The position numbers and the translations under genes are program-made. DNA of 64,000 bases, from contig NZ_BMMV01000018.1 in assembly GCF_014646115.1 (NCBI RefSeq), positions 119,928-183,927 on the forward strand, given 5' to 3'. This DNA is from Streptomyces camponoticapitis. GTDB taxonomy: Bacteria > Actinomycetota > Actinomycetes > Streptomycetales > Streptomycetaceae. Below are positions 25,038 through 33,127 of this stretch, piece after piece. The notes below the pieces were generated by a model, which saw only the letters and a program-made list of their open reading frames with translations, was not told the origin of the DNA and ran no database searches. Every line of letters begins with the position of its first letter. Position 1 is the first letter of the stretch.

Positions 25038-26543
25038 ATGGCCAAGCACGAACATGTACGGGTGGCGGTGATCGGATCCGGGTTCGGGGGTCTGGGAGCC
25101 GCCGTCCGGCTACGGCGCGACGGGATCACCGACTTCGTCGTCCTGGAACGGGCCGGCTCGGTCGGCGGGACATGGCGCGACAACGACTATCCGGGCTGCG
25201 CCTGCGACGTGCCCTCGCACCTCTACTCGTTCTCCTTCGCGCCCAACCCCGACTGGCCGCGCACCTTCTCGGGGCAGTCGCACATCCGTGCGTATCTGGA
25301 GCGCGTCACCGACACCTTCGGGCTCCGGCCGCACATCCGGCTGGACCACGAGGTGCTGCTGATGCGCTGGATCGGCGAGGCGGCCCACTGGGAGATCGAG
25401 ACCTCGCGCGGGATCCTCACGGCGGACGTCGTGGTCTCGGCGACCGGGGCGCTGTCGGACCCGAAGGTGCCGGACGTGCCCGGCCTCGACTCGTTCCCCG
25501 GCAAGGTCTTCCACTCCGCCCGCTGGGACCACGGCTTCGACCCGCGGGGCAAGCGCGTCGCCGTGGTCGGCACCGGTGCGTCGGCGATCCAGATCGTGCC
25601 GGCCCTCCAGCCCGACGTGGCGCGGCTGACGCTCTTCCAGCGCACCCCGCCATGGGTGATGCCGCGCGCGGACCGGCCGATCTCCCCGGCCGAGCGATGG
25701 CTGTACCGCACGGTGCCGGCCGCCGGCGCCGCGCGGCGCGGACTGCTCTGGGGGATAAGGGAGTTGCAGGTCCAGGCGTTCACCAAGCGGCCCGGTGAGC
25801 TGCGGCTCGTGGAGCGGCTCGCCAGGGCGAACATGGCGCGGGCCGTGAAGGACCCGGCGCTGCGGGCCAAGGTGACCCCCTCGTACCGGATCGGCTGCAA
25901 GCGGATCCTGCTGTCCAGTACGTACTATCCGGCGCTCGCGCGGCCCAACGTCGACGTCGTCGCGTCAGCGCTCTCCGAGGTGCGCGGGTCGACCGTCGTG
26001 GCGGCCGGAGGGAGCCGGACCGAGGTCGACGCGATCATCTTCTCCACCGGCTTCCGGGTGACCGGCATGCCCATCACCGAACGGGTGGTGGGGGCCGACG
26101 GGATCACGCTCGCCGAGGCGTGGAAGGACGGCATGGAGTCCCTGCGCGGCGCGACCGCCGTCGGCTTCCCCAACTTCATGACGATCGTCGGCCCCAACAC
26201 CGGGCTGGGCAACTCCTCGATGATCCTGATGATCGAGTCCCAGCTCAGCTATCTCGGCGACTATCTGCGCACCCTCGGCTCGCTCGGGGCGGGCGCAGCG
26301 CTCGCCCCCACACCCGCGGCCGTCGAGGCGTGGAACCGCCGCGTACAGGAGAGGATGAGGCGCAGCGTGTGGAACACCGGCGGCTGTACGAGCTGGTATC
26401 TGGACGCGAGCGGGCGCAACACCACCATCTGGCCGGGGACGACGACCGAGTTCCGCAGGGCGACGCGGACCGTGGACCTCGGGGAGTACGACGTCGTCCG
26501 GGCACGGGACGCGAAGACACAGGCCAGGGAGGCACTTCGATGA
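25038..26543 (+). CDS. Flavin-containing (Baeyer-Villiger type) monooxygenase
   Basis: A 501-residue class B flavoprotein monooxygenase using FAD and NADPH. It has an N-terminal FAD motif VIGSGFGGLGAAVRL and GGTWRDNDYPGCACD. The Baeyer-Villiger fingerprint F-x-G-x-x-x-H-x-x-x-W is seen in FPGKVFHSARW, followed by a second Rossmann motif VAVVGTGASAIQI. These enzymes insert oxygen next to a ketone, giving esters or lactones. GGGAGG lies upstream of ATG 25038. It overlaps the hydrolase gene (ATGA), which in turn overlaps a dehydrogenase gene, so the three act as one operon. Confidence 0.92.
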   Translation: MAKHEHVRVAVIGSGFGGLGAAVRLRRDGITDFVVLERAGSVGGTWRDNDYPGCACDVPSHLYSFSFAPNPDWPRTFSGQSHIRAYLERVTDTFGLRPHIRLDHEVLLMRWIGEAAHWEIETSRGILTADVVVSATGALSDPKVPDVPGLDSFPGKVFHSARWDHGFDPRGKRVAVVGTGASAIQIVPALQPDVARLTLFQRTPPWVMPRADRPISPAERWLYRTVPAAGAARRGLLWGIRELQVQAFTKRPGELRLVERLARANMARAVKDPALRAKVTPSYRIGCKRILLSSTYYPALARPNVDVVASALSEVRGSTVVAAGGSRTEVDAIIFSTGFRVTGMPITERVVGADGITLAEAWKDGMESLRGATAVGFPNFMTIVGPNTGLGNSSMILMIESQLSYLGDYLRTLGSLGAGAALAPTPAAVEAWNRRVQERMRRSVWNTGGCTSWYLDASGRNTTIWPGTTTEFRRATRTVDLGEYDVVRARDAKTQAREALR

Positions 26544-27448
26544 CGACGGCACCCAACTCCCGTGTGCTGACGGCGACATCCGCCGACGGCTCGCGGCTGC
26601 ACATCGAGGTGTACGGCTCCGAGGGGGCGCCCGCGATTGTCCTGATCCATGGGTGGACCTGCTCGACTCTCTTCTGGGCCGCGCAGATCGACGACCTCGC
26701 CGCGGACCACCGGGTGATCGTCTACGACCAGCGCGGACACGGGCGTTCACCCGCCGTCGGCCGCCACGGCTACAGCACCGACGCGCTCGCCGACGACCTG
26801 GAGGCGGTGCTGGGCGCGTGCCTCGCGCCCGGTGAGAAGGCCGTACTGGCCGGGCACTCCATGGGCGGTATGACGCTGATGGCCGCCTCCGCCCGGCCGG
26901 CCCTCCGGGAGCACGCGGCGGCGGCGCTCCTGTGCAGCACGGGCAGTTCGGACCTGGTGGCCGAATCGCTGGTGGTGCCGATGCGGCCGGGGCGGCTGCG
27001 GACCCGGCTGACACGGATGATCCTCGGCGCGCGGGGCCCGCTCGGCCCGGTCACGCCCGTCTCGAAGCGGCTCCTGCGGTACGGGACGATGGGGCCGGGT
27101 GCGGCGCCGGACCGGATCGCCGTGTGCGCGCGGATCGTGCACGCCTGCCCGCGCGCGGTGCGGGTCGCCTGGTCGCATGTGCTGGGCACGCTCGATCTCG
27201 ACGCGGGCGTAAGGGAGTTGAGGGTCCCCACGGCGGTGGTCGTGGGGACGGCCGACCGGCTGACGCCGCCGGTGCTGGCGCGCCGGCTCGCCGGGGAACT
27301 GCCCGACTGCGTCGGCCTCACCGAGCTCACGGGCGTGGGACACATGACGCCCGTGGAGGCGCCCGAGGCCGTGACCGCCCTGCTCCGAGGGCTGACGGGC
27401 GACCATCTCGGCGCCGCGGCCGACGAGACCGAGGAGAGCGCCGCATGA
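26540..27448 (+). CDS. Alpha/beta hydrolase
   Basis: A 302-residue alpha/beta-hydrolase: oxyanion segment VLIHGWTCSTLFW, nucleophile elbow GHSMGGMT, acid Asp in VVVGTADRLTPP and His in GVGHMTPVEAP. There is no signal peptide. The ATG overlaps the monooxygenase stop. It is a likely esterase that opens the ester or lactone made by the Baeyer-Villiger enzyme, the common pairing in ketone catabolism; the substrate is unknown. Confidence 0.9.
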   Translation: MTTAPNSRVLTATSADGSRLHIEVYGSEGAPAIVLIHGWTCSTLFWAAQIDDLAADHRVIVYDQRGHGRSPAVGRHGYSTDALADDLEAVLGACLAPGEKAVLAGHSMGGMTLMAASARPALREHAAAALLCSTGSSDLVAESLVVPMRPGRLRTRLTRMILGARGPLGPVTPVSKRLLRYGTMGPGAAPDRIAVCARIVHACPRAVRVAWSHVLGTLDLDAGVRELRVPTAVVVGTADRLTPPVLARRLAGELPDCVGLTELTGVGHMTPVEAPEAVTALLRGLTGDHLGAAADETEESAA

Positions 27449-28326
27449 GCCGGGTCCGTCTGGAGGGGCAGGTCGCCGTCGTCACCGGCGCGGCTCGTGG
27501 CGTGGGCGAGACGCTGGCCCGCAAACTCTCCGCGCGCGGTGCCCGGGTGGCGCTCGTGGGGCTGGAGGCCGACGAGCTGAAGGACGTGGCGGGCAGGCTC
27601 CACACCGAGGGCGGGCACTGGCACGCCGATGTCACCGACCACGACGCGATGGTCCGCGTGGCGCGGGAGGTGAAGGAGCGGTTCGGGAAGGTCGACATCG
27701 TCGTGGCCAACGCCGGTGTCGCCGCGGGCGGTCCGTTCCTGGACTCGGACCCCGTCGCCTGGCGGCGGGTGATCGAGGTGAACCTCGTCGGCGGCGCGGT
27801 CACGGCGCGCGCGTTCCTGCCCGTACTGATGGAGAGTCGCGGCTACTTCCTCCAGATCGCCTCGCTCGCCGCGATCACCCCGGCGCCCATGATGACCGCG
27901 TACTGCGCCTCCAAGTCGGGGGTCGAGGCATTCGCCCACAGCCTGCGCGCGGAGGTCAGGCACAAGGGCGTCCGGGTCGGCGTCGGCTATCTGTCGTGGA
28001 CCGACACCGACATGGTGCGCGGCGCCGACGAGGACGAGGTGATGCGCGAGATGCGGCAGGGGCTGCCCTGGCCGGCCGGCAAGACGTATCCGCTCGGGCC
28101 CGCCGTCGAGCGCATCGTGTCGGGGATCGAGCGGCGCTCGGCGCATGTGTACGCGCAGTGGTGGCTGCGGGGCATGCGCTCGGTACGGGGCCATCTCCCC
28201 GGCCTTGTCGCGACCGTCGGGTCCCGCCGGATGCGGGGGCTCGAACCGCGGCTCGCAGCGGTCCGCAAAGGGCTCGTGGGCGCCGGCGGAGCGGCCGACG
28301 AGCGGGTCCGCACGCAGCGTAACTGA
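27445..28326 (+). CDS. Short-chain dehydrogenase/reductase
   Basis: A 293-residue classical SDR: cofactor motif VVTGAARGVGE, VVANAGVA, catalytic Ser region LQIASLAA and the Y-x-x-x-K active site as YCASKSG. A C-terminal extension of about 60 basic residues follows the fold, as in SDRs associated with monooxygenases of this type. The ATG overlaps the hydrolase stop. It probably oxidises an alcohol to the ketone substrate of the monooxygenase, or handles the alcohol released after hydrolysis. Confidence 0.9.
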   Translation: MSRVRLEGQVAVVTGAARGVGETLARKLSARGARVALVGLEADELKDVAGRLHTEGGHWHADVTDHDAMVRVAREVKERFGKVDIVVANAGVAAGGPFLDSDPVAWRRVIEVNLVGGAVTARAFLPVLMESRGYFLQIASLAAITPAPMMTAYCASKSGVEAFAHSLRAEVRHKGVRVGVGYLSWTDTDMVRGADEDEVMREMRQGLPWPAGKTYPLGPAVERIVSGIERRSAHVYAQWWLRGMRSVRGHLPGLVATVGSRRMRGLEPRLAAVRKGLVGAGGAADERVRTQRN

Positions 28327-28416
28327 TCGAAATGCGCGGTATGTCGGGGCGTGTAAGTCTGGTCGGGGCCCGGGAGTCGTCCACGGGCCCCACCGGACTT
28401 CCAGGAGTGAGATCCC

Positions 28417-28629
28417 ATGGGTATCGCGGACCAGTTCAAGGACAAGTCGCAGCAGCTCGCCGACCAGGCGAAGAAGAAGACGCGCGAGAACGCCGAGCGC
28501 GGCGGTGACAAGGACCAGTCGTCCGAGCGTTCCCCGGGGGACCAGGAGCGGATGCGGGACGAGCGGGACAGGGCGCGGCAGCGGGCGCAGGACGCGCGGG
28601 ACCGGTTCGACGACAACTACGACGCCTGA
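28417..28629 (+). CDS. Small highly charged protein
   Basis: A 70-residue very hydrophilic protein (MGIADQFKDKSQQLADQA start, many Lys/Arg/Asp/Glu, no hydrophobic core). It is likely helical or disordered, somewhat like CsbD-type stress proteins, but with no firm family assignment. GGAGTGAG lies ahead of the ATG, and a perfect 19-bp terminator follows. Confidence 0.7.
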   Translation: MGIADQFKDKSQQLADQAKKKTRENAERGGDKDQSSERSPGDQERMRDERDRARQRAQDARDRFDDNYDA

Positions 28630-28647
28630 GCCGCCCGCCCTGCGTAC

Positions 28648-28689
28648 GAAGAGGCGCACCCGGTGCCCGTGCACCGGGTGCGCCTCTTC
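28648..28689. terminator. Perfect 19-bp terminator hairpin
   Basis: GAAGAGGCGCACCCGGTGC with its complement and a 4-base loop (CCGT), between the small protein gene and the convergent tricorn protease gene. It has A/T-rich ends (GAAGAG/CTCTTC). Confidence 0.85.
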
Positions 28690-28711
28690 CCGCGACGTCA
28701 GCCGCGCCTCG

Positions 28712-31700
28712 TCAGCGGCGCGGCGGGAGCGGGGGGCGGCGGCGGTCCGGGACGTCGCCGTACCCGGGAGGGGTCGCCGCGGGCTGCTTCGCGAGCAGTT
28801 CCAGCGCCACCCACACCGCGTCGTCGAGTTGCGCGTGCCGGCCCTCCGCCCAGTCGAGCGGGGTGCGCAGCACCTCGATGTCCGGCTCCACGCCGTGGTT
28901 CTCGACCGACCAGCCGTAGGCGTCGAACCAGGCCGCGTTCATCGGCACCGTGATCACCGTGCCGTCGCCCAGCCGGTGCCTGCCCGTCATGCCCACCACA
29001 CCGCCCCAGGTGCGCTGCCCGACCACCGGGCCCAGCTTCAGCAGCCGGAAGGCGGCCGTGATCATGTCGCCGTCGGAGGAGGTCGCCTCGTCCGCGATCG
29101 CGACGACCGGGCCGCGCGGGGCGTTGGAGGCGTAACTCACCGCCTGGGCGTTGCGCGTCAGGTCCCAGCCGAGGATGCGCCGGGTCAGTTTCTCCACGAC
29201 CAGTTCGCTGATGTGGCCGCCCGCGTTGCCCCGTACGTCCACGATCAGCGCGGGCCTGGACACCTCCAGCCGCAGATCGCGGTTGAACTGGGCCCAGCCC
29301 GAGCCGCCCATGTCGGGGATGTGGAGGTAGCCGCACTTGCCGCCGCTCATCTCGCGGACGACCTCGCGGCGTTTGGCCACCCAGTCCTGGTAGCGCAGCG
29401 GCCGTTCGTCGATGAGCGGGACGATCGCCACGCGCCGTGAACCGCCGTGCCGCGTACCCCCGTTGCCCGGTGACAGGTCCTCGGCGGGGCGGAAGGTCAG
29501 CTCGACCGTCGTACCGCCGGCGGCGGACAGCAGCGGGAAGGGACCGGCCACCGGGTCGACGGGGCGGCCGTCGACATGGGTGAGGACCGCGCCCTCACGG
29601 ATGCCCGTACCGGCCAGCGGCGAACGGGCCTTGGAGTCCGACGACTCGCCGGGCAGGATCCGTTTCACGAGCCATTCGCCGTCCCGGCAGACGAGGTTGG
29701 CGCCGAGCAGGCCCATGGCGCGCTGGTAGTGCGGCGGTCCCTCGTTGCGGCGGGCGGGGGTGACATAAGCGTGCGAGGTGCCCAGCTCGCCCAGCGCCTC
29801 GCGCAGCAGATCGGCGAACTCGTCGGGGGACGCGACGCGTTCGACCAGCGGGCGGTACTGGTCGAGCACCGCGTCCCAGTCGATGCCGCACATCTCCGGC
29901 TCCCAGAAGTACGAGCGGATGATGCGGCCCGCCTCCGCGTACGCCTGGCGCCACTCGGCCGCGGGGTCGACCTCGTGCAGGATGCGGCGCAGGTCGAGAT
30001 GGACGGTCGAGTCGCCGTCGCCCGGCTCGGTGGCGGGCACGGCGCGCAGGTCGTCGTCGTCCACGACCACGAGCCGGGAGCCGTCCCGGCTGAGTGAGAA
30101 CCAGTCGAGGTGGTCGACGAGTTCGCTCTTGCGCGCCTTGGTGATGTCGAAGTGTTCGAGGGTCGGACGGCCCGAGGTGTCGGCCGGGTTGGCGAACGTC
30201 TCGCCGAGCGCGCCGGAGATCGGCCAGCGCAGCCAGACCAGCCCGCCTCCGCTGACGGGTTGCAGGGCCGAGTACTTGGACGCGGAGACCGGGAACGGAG
30301 TGACCCGGCTCGGGAGCCCCTCGACCTCGACCGTGACCGCCCCTCCCCCAGAGCCTTCGGCCTGGGAGGTGCCCCCGAAGACGGAGGCCGTGCCGTCGGA
30401 CGCGACGACCGCCACCGGGTCGAGGCCGCCGGCGGCCGGACGCCCGTCCGGGAGGAGCGCGAACGGCGAGGGCGTCGCCGACGACAGCGGTACGAGGTAG
30501 GGGCGGCAGCCCAGCGGGAAGGAGAGGTCACCGGTGTGCACGTCGTACACCGGGTCGAACCCGCGCCAGGAAAGAAAGGCGAGATATCGGCCGTCCCGCG
30601 TGAAAACCGGATTCTCGTCCTCGAAACGGCCGTTGGTGACATCGACGATCGTACGGTCGGCGATCCGCGCCATCTTGATCTGCCGCAGCGAGCGGCCGAC
30701 GCCGGGGTGGGACCAGGCGATCCAGTCGCCGTCCGGGGAGAACGCGAGGTCGGTGACGGGACCGTTGACGGAGCGGATCAGCTCGGTGAGGTCGTCGGCG
30801 ACGGACTCGGCGACGGGCTCGGTGACGGGCTCGGCGGGACCCTCGGCGTCGGAGGAAGCCGCGCTCCGTGACACCCCTTCGCCTGATGTCTCGTCAGGAA
30901 CCCTCAGTATCAAGAGCCTTCCGTCGTGCGTGCTGAGCGCGAGCCGTTCACCCTCCGGGTCCGCGATCAGCTCGTGGACGCGGCCCACGCGCCCGGAGGC
31001 GAACCGCAGCGGCGGCATGTCGCCGCTCGCGCGCGGCAGATAGGCGATCTCGATCGCGTCCTCGCCGTCCGCGTCCGTGACGTAGGCGACCTTGCCGCCG
31101 CTGCCCAGCATCTCGGGGAGCCGCACCCGTACGCCCGGTGTGTCCGTGATCGTGCGGGCCGGGCCGTCGCGGTGGGTGAGCCAGAACAGACTGCCGCGCA
31201 CGGAGACGGCGCTCGCCCGGCCCGTGGTGTCCACGGAGATCGAGTCGACGTGATGGGCGGCCGGGACCTGGTAGGTGCGCCGCCCCGCGCGCGGCCCGCC
31301 GAGCCGTACCGACAGCTTGCGCGGCACCGAGTCGGGCTCCAGCGAGTCCACCAGCCACAGCTCTCCCGCGCACTGGTAGACGACCCGGCGCCCGTCGGAC
31401 GAGGCGTGGCGGGCGTAGAAGGCGTCGTGGTCGGTGTGCCGGCGCAGGTCGGTGCCGTCGGGGAGCGTCGAGTAGAGATTGCCGACGCCCTCGTGGTCGG
31501 AGAGGAACGCGATGCGTCCGTCCACGAACATCGGGCAGTCGAGATGGCCGGGCAGATCCGCGAGCAGCCGTTCACCGTGCAGCCACAGCCGGCCCATGGC
31601 GCCGCCCCGGTACCGCTTCCACGCGGCCGGTTCGTGCGGGGGCTTGCCGGTGAGCAGCAGGCTTCGCCGCTCGCCCTCGACGTCCGCGATCGCGATGTCG

Positions 31701-32140
31701 GCGACCGGGCCCCAGGGGAGTTTGCCGCCGGGGGAGCCGTCGGTGGGGACGCTGTAGGCCCAGGAGTAGTACGAGAAGGGCTGCCCGTGCGAGGAGACGG
31801 CGAGGATCTGTGCCGCGCCGTCCTTGTCCGGTGGCGTCCAGCCGCAGACGCGGGTGTCGGTGGAGCCCCAGTAGCTGAGGCGGCGGGCCGGACCGCCGGC
31901 CACCGGCGCGAGATGGATCTCCGGATCCAGGCTGCGCCAGCTCGTATAGGCGATCTGGCCGCCGTCGGGCGAGAACCGCGGATGCCCCACTCTCGTGCGG
32001 TCGACGGTCACCCGCCACGCACGGTCCGGGCGGTGCTTGGCCGACGAGAGGGGGGCGACCCAGAGATCGTCCTCGGCGGCGAAGCACAGCAAGTCGTCGT
32101 GCAGATGCGGATAACGGAGATACGCGACGTCGTCACTCAC
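28712..32140 (-). CDS. Tricorn protease-like S41 peptidase
   Basis: A 1142-residue tricorn-family peptidase, a large cytoplasmic oligomeric protease that degrades peptides released by the proteasome. Order: N-terminal beta-propeller with repeated SPDG/WRS blades (VGHPRFSPDGGQIAYTSW, DLAFSPDGDWIAWSH), a second propeller, a helical bundle, a PDZ domain (GAVLTHVDGRPVDP) and the C-terminal S41 catalytic domain. The nucleophile serine sits in EATSSDGDMITAAF. I chose the GTG at 32140 (SDDVAYLRYPHLHDD), because upstream sequence is not tricorn-like. Actinobacterial tricorns are common. An acidic insert with repeated EPVTEPVAE lies near residue 420. Confidence 0.9.
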   Translation of the reverse strand: MSDDVAYLRYPHLHDDLLCFAAEDDLWVAPLSSAKHRPDRAWRVTVDRTRVGHPRFSPDGGQIAYTSWRSLDPEIHLAPVAGGPARRLSYWGSTDTRVCGWTPPDKDGAAQILAVSSHGQPFSYYSWAYSVPTDGSPGGKLPWGPVADIAIADVEGERRSLLLTGKPPHEPAAWKRYRGGAMGRLWLHGERLLADLPGHLDCPMFVDGRIAFLSDHEGVGNLYSTLPDGTDLRRHTDHDAFYARHASSDGRRVVYQCAGELWLVDSLEPDSVPRKLSVRLGGPRAGRRTYQVPAAHHVDSISVDTTGRASAVSVRGSLFWLTHRDGPARTITDTPGVRVRLPEMLGSGGKVAYVTDADGEDAIEIAYLPRASGDMPPLRFASGRVGRVHELIADPEGERLALSTHDGRLLILRVPDETSGEGVSRSAASSDAEGPAEPVTEPVAESVADDLTELIRSVNGPVTDLAFSPDGDWIAWSHPGVGRSLRQIKMARIADRTIVDVTNGRFEDENPVFTRDGRYLAFLSWRGFDPVYDVHTGDLSFPLGCRPYLVPLSSATPSPFALLPDGRPAAGGLDPVAVVASDGTASVFGGTSQAEGSGGGAVTVEVEGLPSRVTPFPVSASKYSALQPVSGGGLVWLRWPISGALGETFANPADTSGRPTLEHFDITKARKSELVDHLDWFSLSRDGSRLVVVDDDDLRAVPATEPGDGDSTVHLDLRRILHEVDPAAEWRQAYAEAGRIIRSYFWEPEMCGIDWDAVLDQYRPLVERVASPDEFADLLREALGELGTSHAYVTPARRNEGPPHYQRAMGLLGANLVCRDGEWLVKRILPGESSDSKARSPLAGTGIREGAVLTHVDGRPVDPVAGPFPLLSAAGGTTVELTFRPAEDLSPGNGGTRHGGSRRVAIVPLIDERPLRYQDWVAKRREVVREMSGGKCGYLHIPDMGGSGWAQFNRDLRLEVSRPALIVDVRGNAGGHISELVVEKLTRRILGWDLTRNAQAVSYASNAPRGPVVAIADEATSSDGDMITAAFRLLKLGPVVGQRTWGGVVGMTGRHRLGDGTVITVPMNAAWFDAYGWSVENHGVEPDIEVLRTPLDWAEGRHAQLDDAVWVALELLAKQPAATPPGYGDVPDRRRPPLPPRR

Positions 32141-32277
32141 CCCCCAATGCTTTCCGTGCGGGAGGGGCGCGGCAACTCGTGGCCGGAGAGGAGTTGGCCG
32201 GATGTGTTCGGCCGGGCGGTCGGCCGGGAGCCCGGCCGGTCCTGCGGGGCGTCGCCGGATGTGGTGGAGCCCACAAG

Positions 32278-32327
32278 CGAAACGTTGCCGTTTCGATGAC
32301 GGTGAGGTTATCTTCGTACTGTACGAA
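32278..32327. promoter_or_regulatory. Two inverted repeats upstream of TetR gene
   Basis: CGAAACG-TTGC-CGTTTCG (32278-32295) and TTCGTA-CTG-TACGAA (32313-32327) lie 40-90 bases upstream of the TetR-family gene. Both share the half-site CGAAA/TACGAA and are likely operators for autoregulation. Further TACGAAATCG/TTTCGTT sequence follows directly. Confidence 0.5.
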
Positions 32328-32368
32328 ATCGTTTCGTTCAGCTTCGAGACCCTGACGGGAGGTCGGAC

Positions 32369-32941
32369 ATGGCCCGCACCAGACTCACGCCGGAGCGCGA
32401 GGGAGAGTTGTACGGAGCCACGCTCGACCTGCTGCGCGAGGTCGGCTACGACGCCCTCACCATGGACGCCGTCGCCGCCCGCACCCACTCCAGCAAGGCC
32501 ACCCTCTACCGCCAGTGGGGGAGCAAGCCGGAGCTCGTCGCACGCGCCCTGCGCCACAACAAGCCGGCCGATGTCGCACAGATCGACACCGGCTCGCTGC
32601 GCGGGGACTTCCACGCCATGGTCGCGATGGCCGACGACTGCCAGATGGAACGGGACTCCGCGCTGATGCGGGGCCTGGCCCATGCCGTCCACAACAACCC
32701 CGATCTCCACCAGGCGCTGCGTGACCTGCTCATCGAGCCCGAACTCAACGGACTCGGCGTCTTCCTCCGCCGTGCCGTGGACCGGGGCGAGATCAGCGAG
32801 GACCAACCCGCGCTGAAATACGTCACACACATGCTGGTCGGCGCCTTCGTCGCCCGGCAGCTCGTCGAGGACCGGTCGGTCGACCAGGCCTTCCTCCGCG
32901 ACTATCTCGACGCCGTGCTTCTCCCCGCCCTCGGCGTCTGA
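32369..32941 (+). CDS. TetR family transcriptional regulator
   Basis: A 190-residue repressor with an N-terminal TetR helix-turn-helix (LYGATLDLLREVGYDALTMD, then KATLYRQWGSK) and a C-terminal helical ligand-binding domain. It is followed on the same strand by an MMPL transporter gene, a common repressor-exporter pair. The inverted repeats just upstream are candidate operators. Confidence 0.92.
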   Translation: MARTRLTPEREGELYGATLDLLREVGYDALTMDAVAARTHSSKATLYRQWGSKPELVARALRHNKPADVAQIDTGSLRGDFHAMVAMADDCQMERDSALMRGLAHAVHNNPDLHQALRDLLIEPELNGLGVFLRRAVDRGEISEDQPALKYVTHMLVGAFVARQLVEDRSVDQAFLRDYLDAVLLPALGV

Positions 32942-33127
32942 CCCTCCCCGCAGCTCGCAGCTTCGCTCCCTGGGCCGCTCGCCCACCTCCGGGGCCTCCC
33001 CAGCAGTACCCGGTGCCAGCACGGCGATTTCCGCCCGTCACGGCACCAGCACCTGACGCGTGTCGCTCTCGCGCCGTCGGTCGGCTCCCCATGCCCTTGA
33101 TCCACCCCCAGACCGGGAGTACGCCTC

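Noticed and set aside
26770-28674. 634-codon minus-strand frame opposite hydrolase and dehydrogenase genes
   Set aside because: Antisense shadow; the plus-strand genes have clear catalytic motifs.
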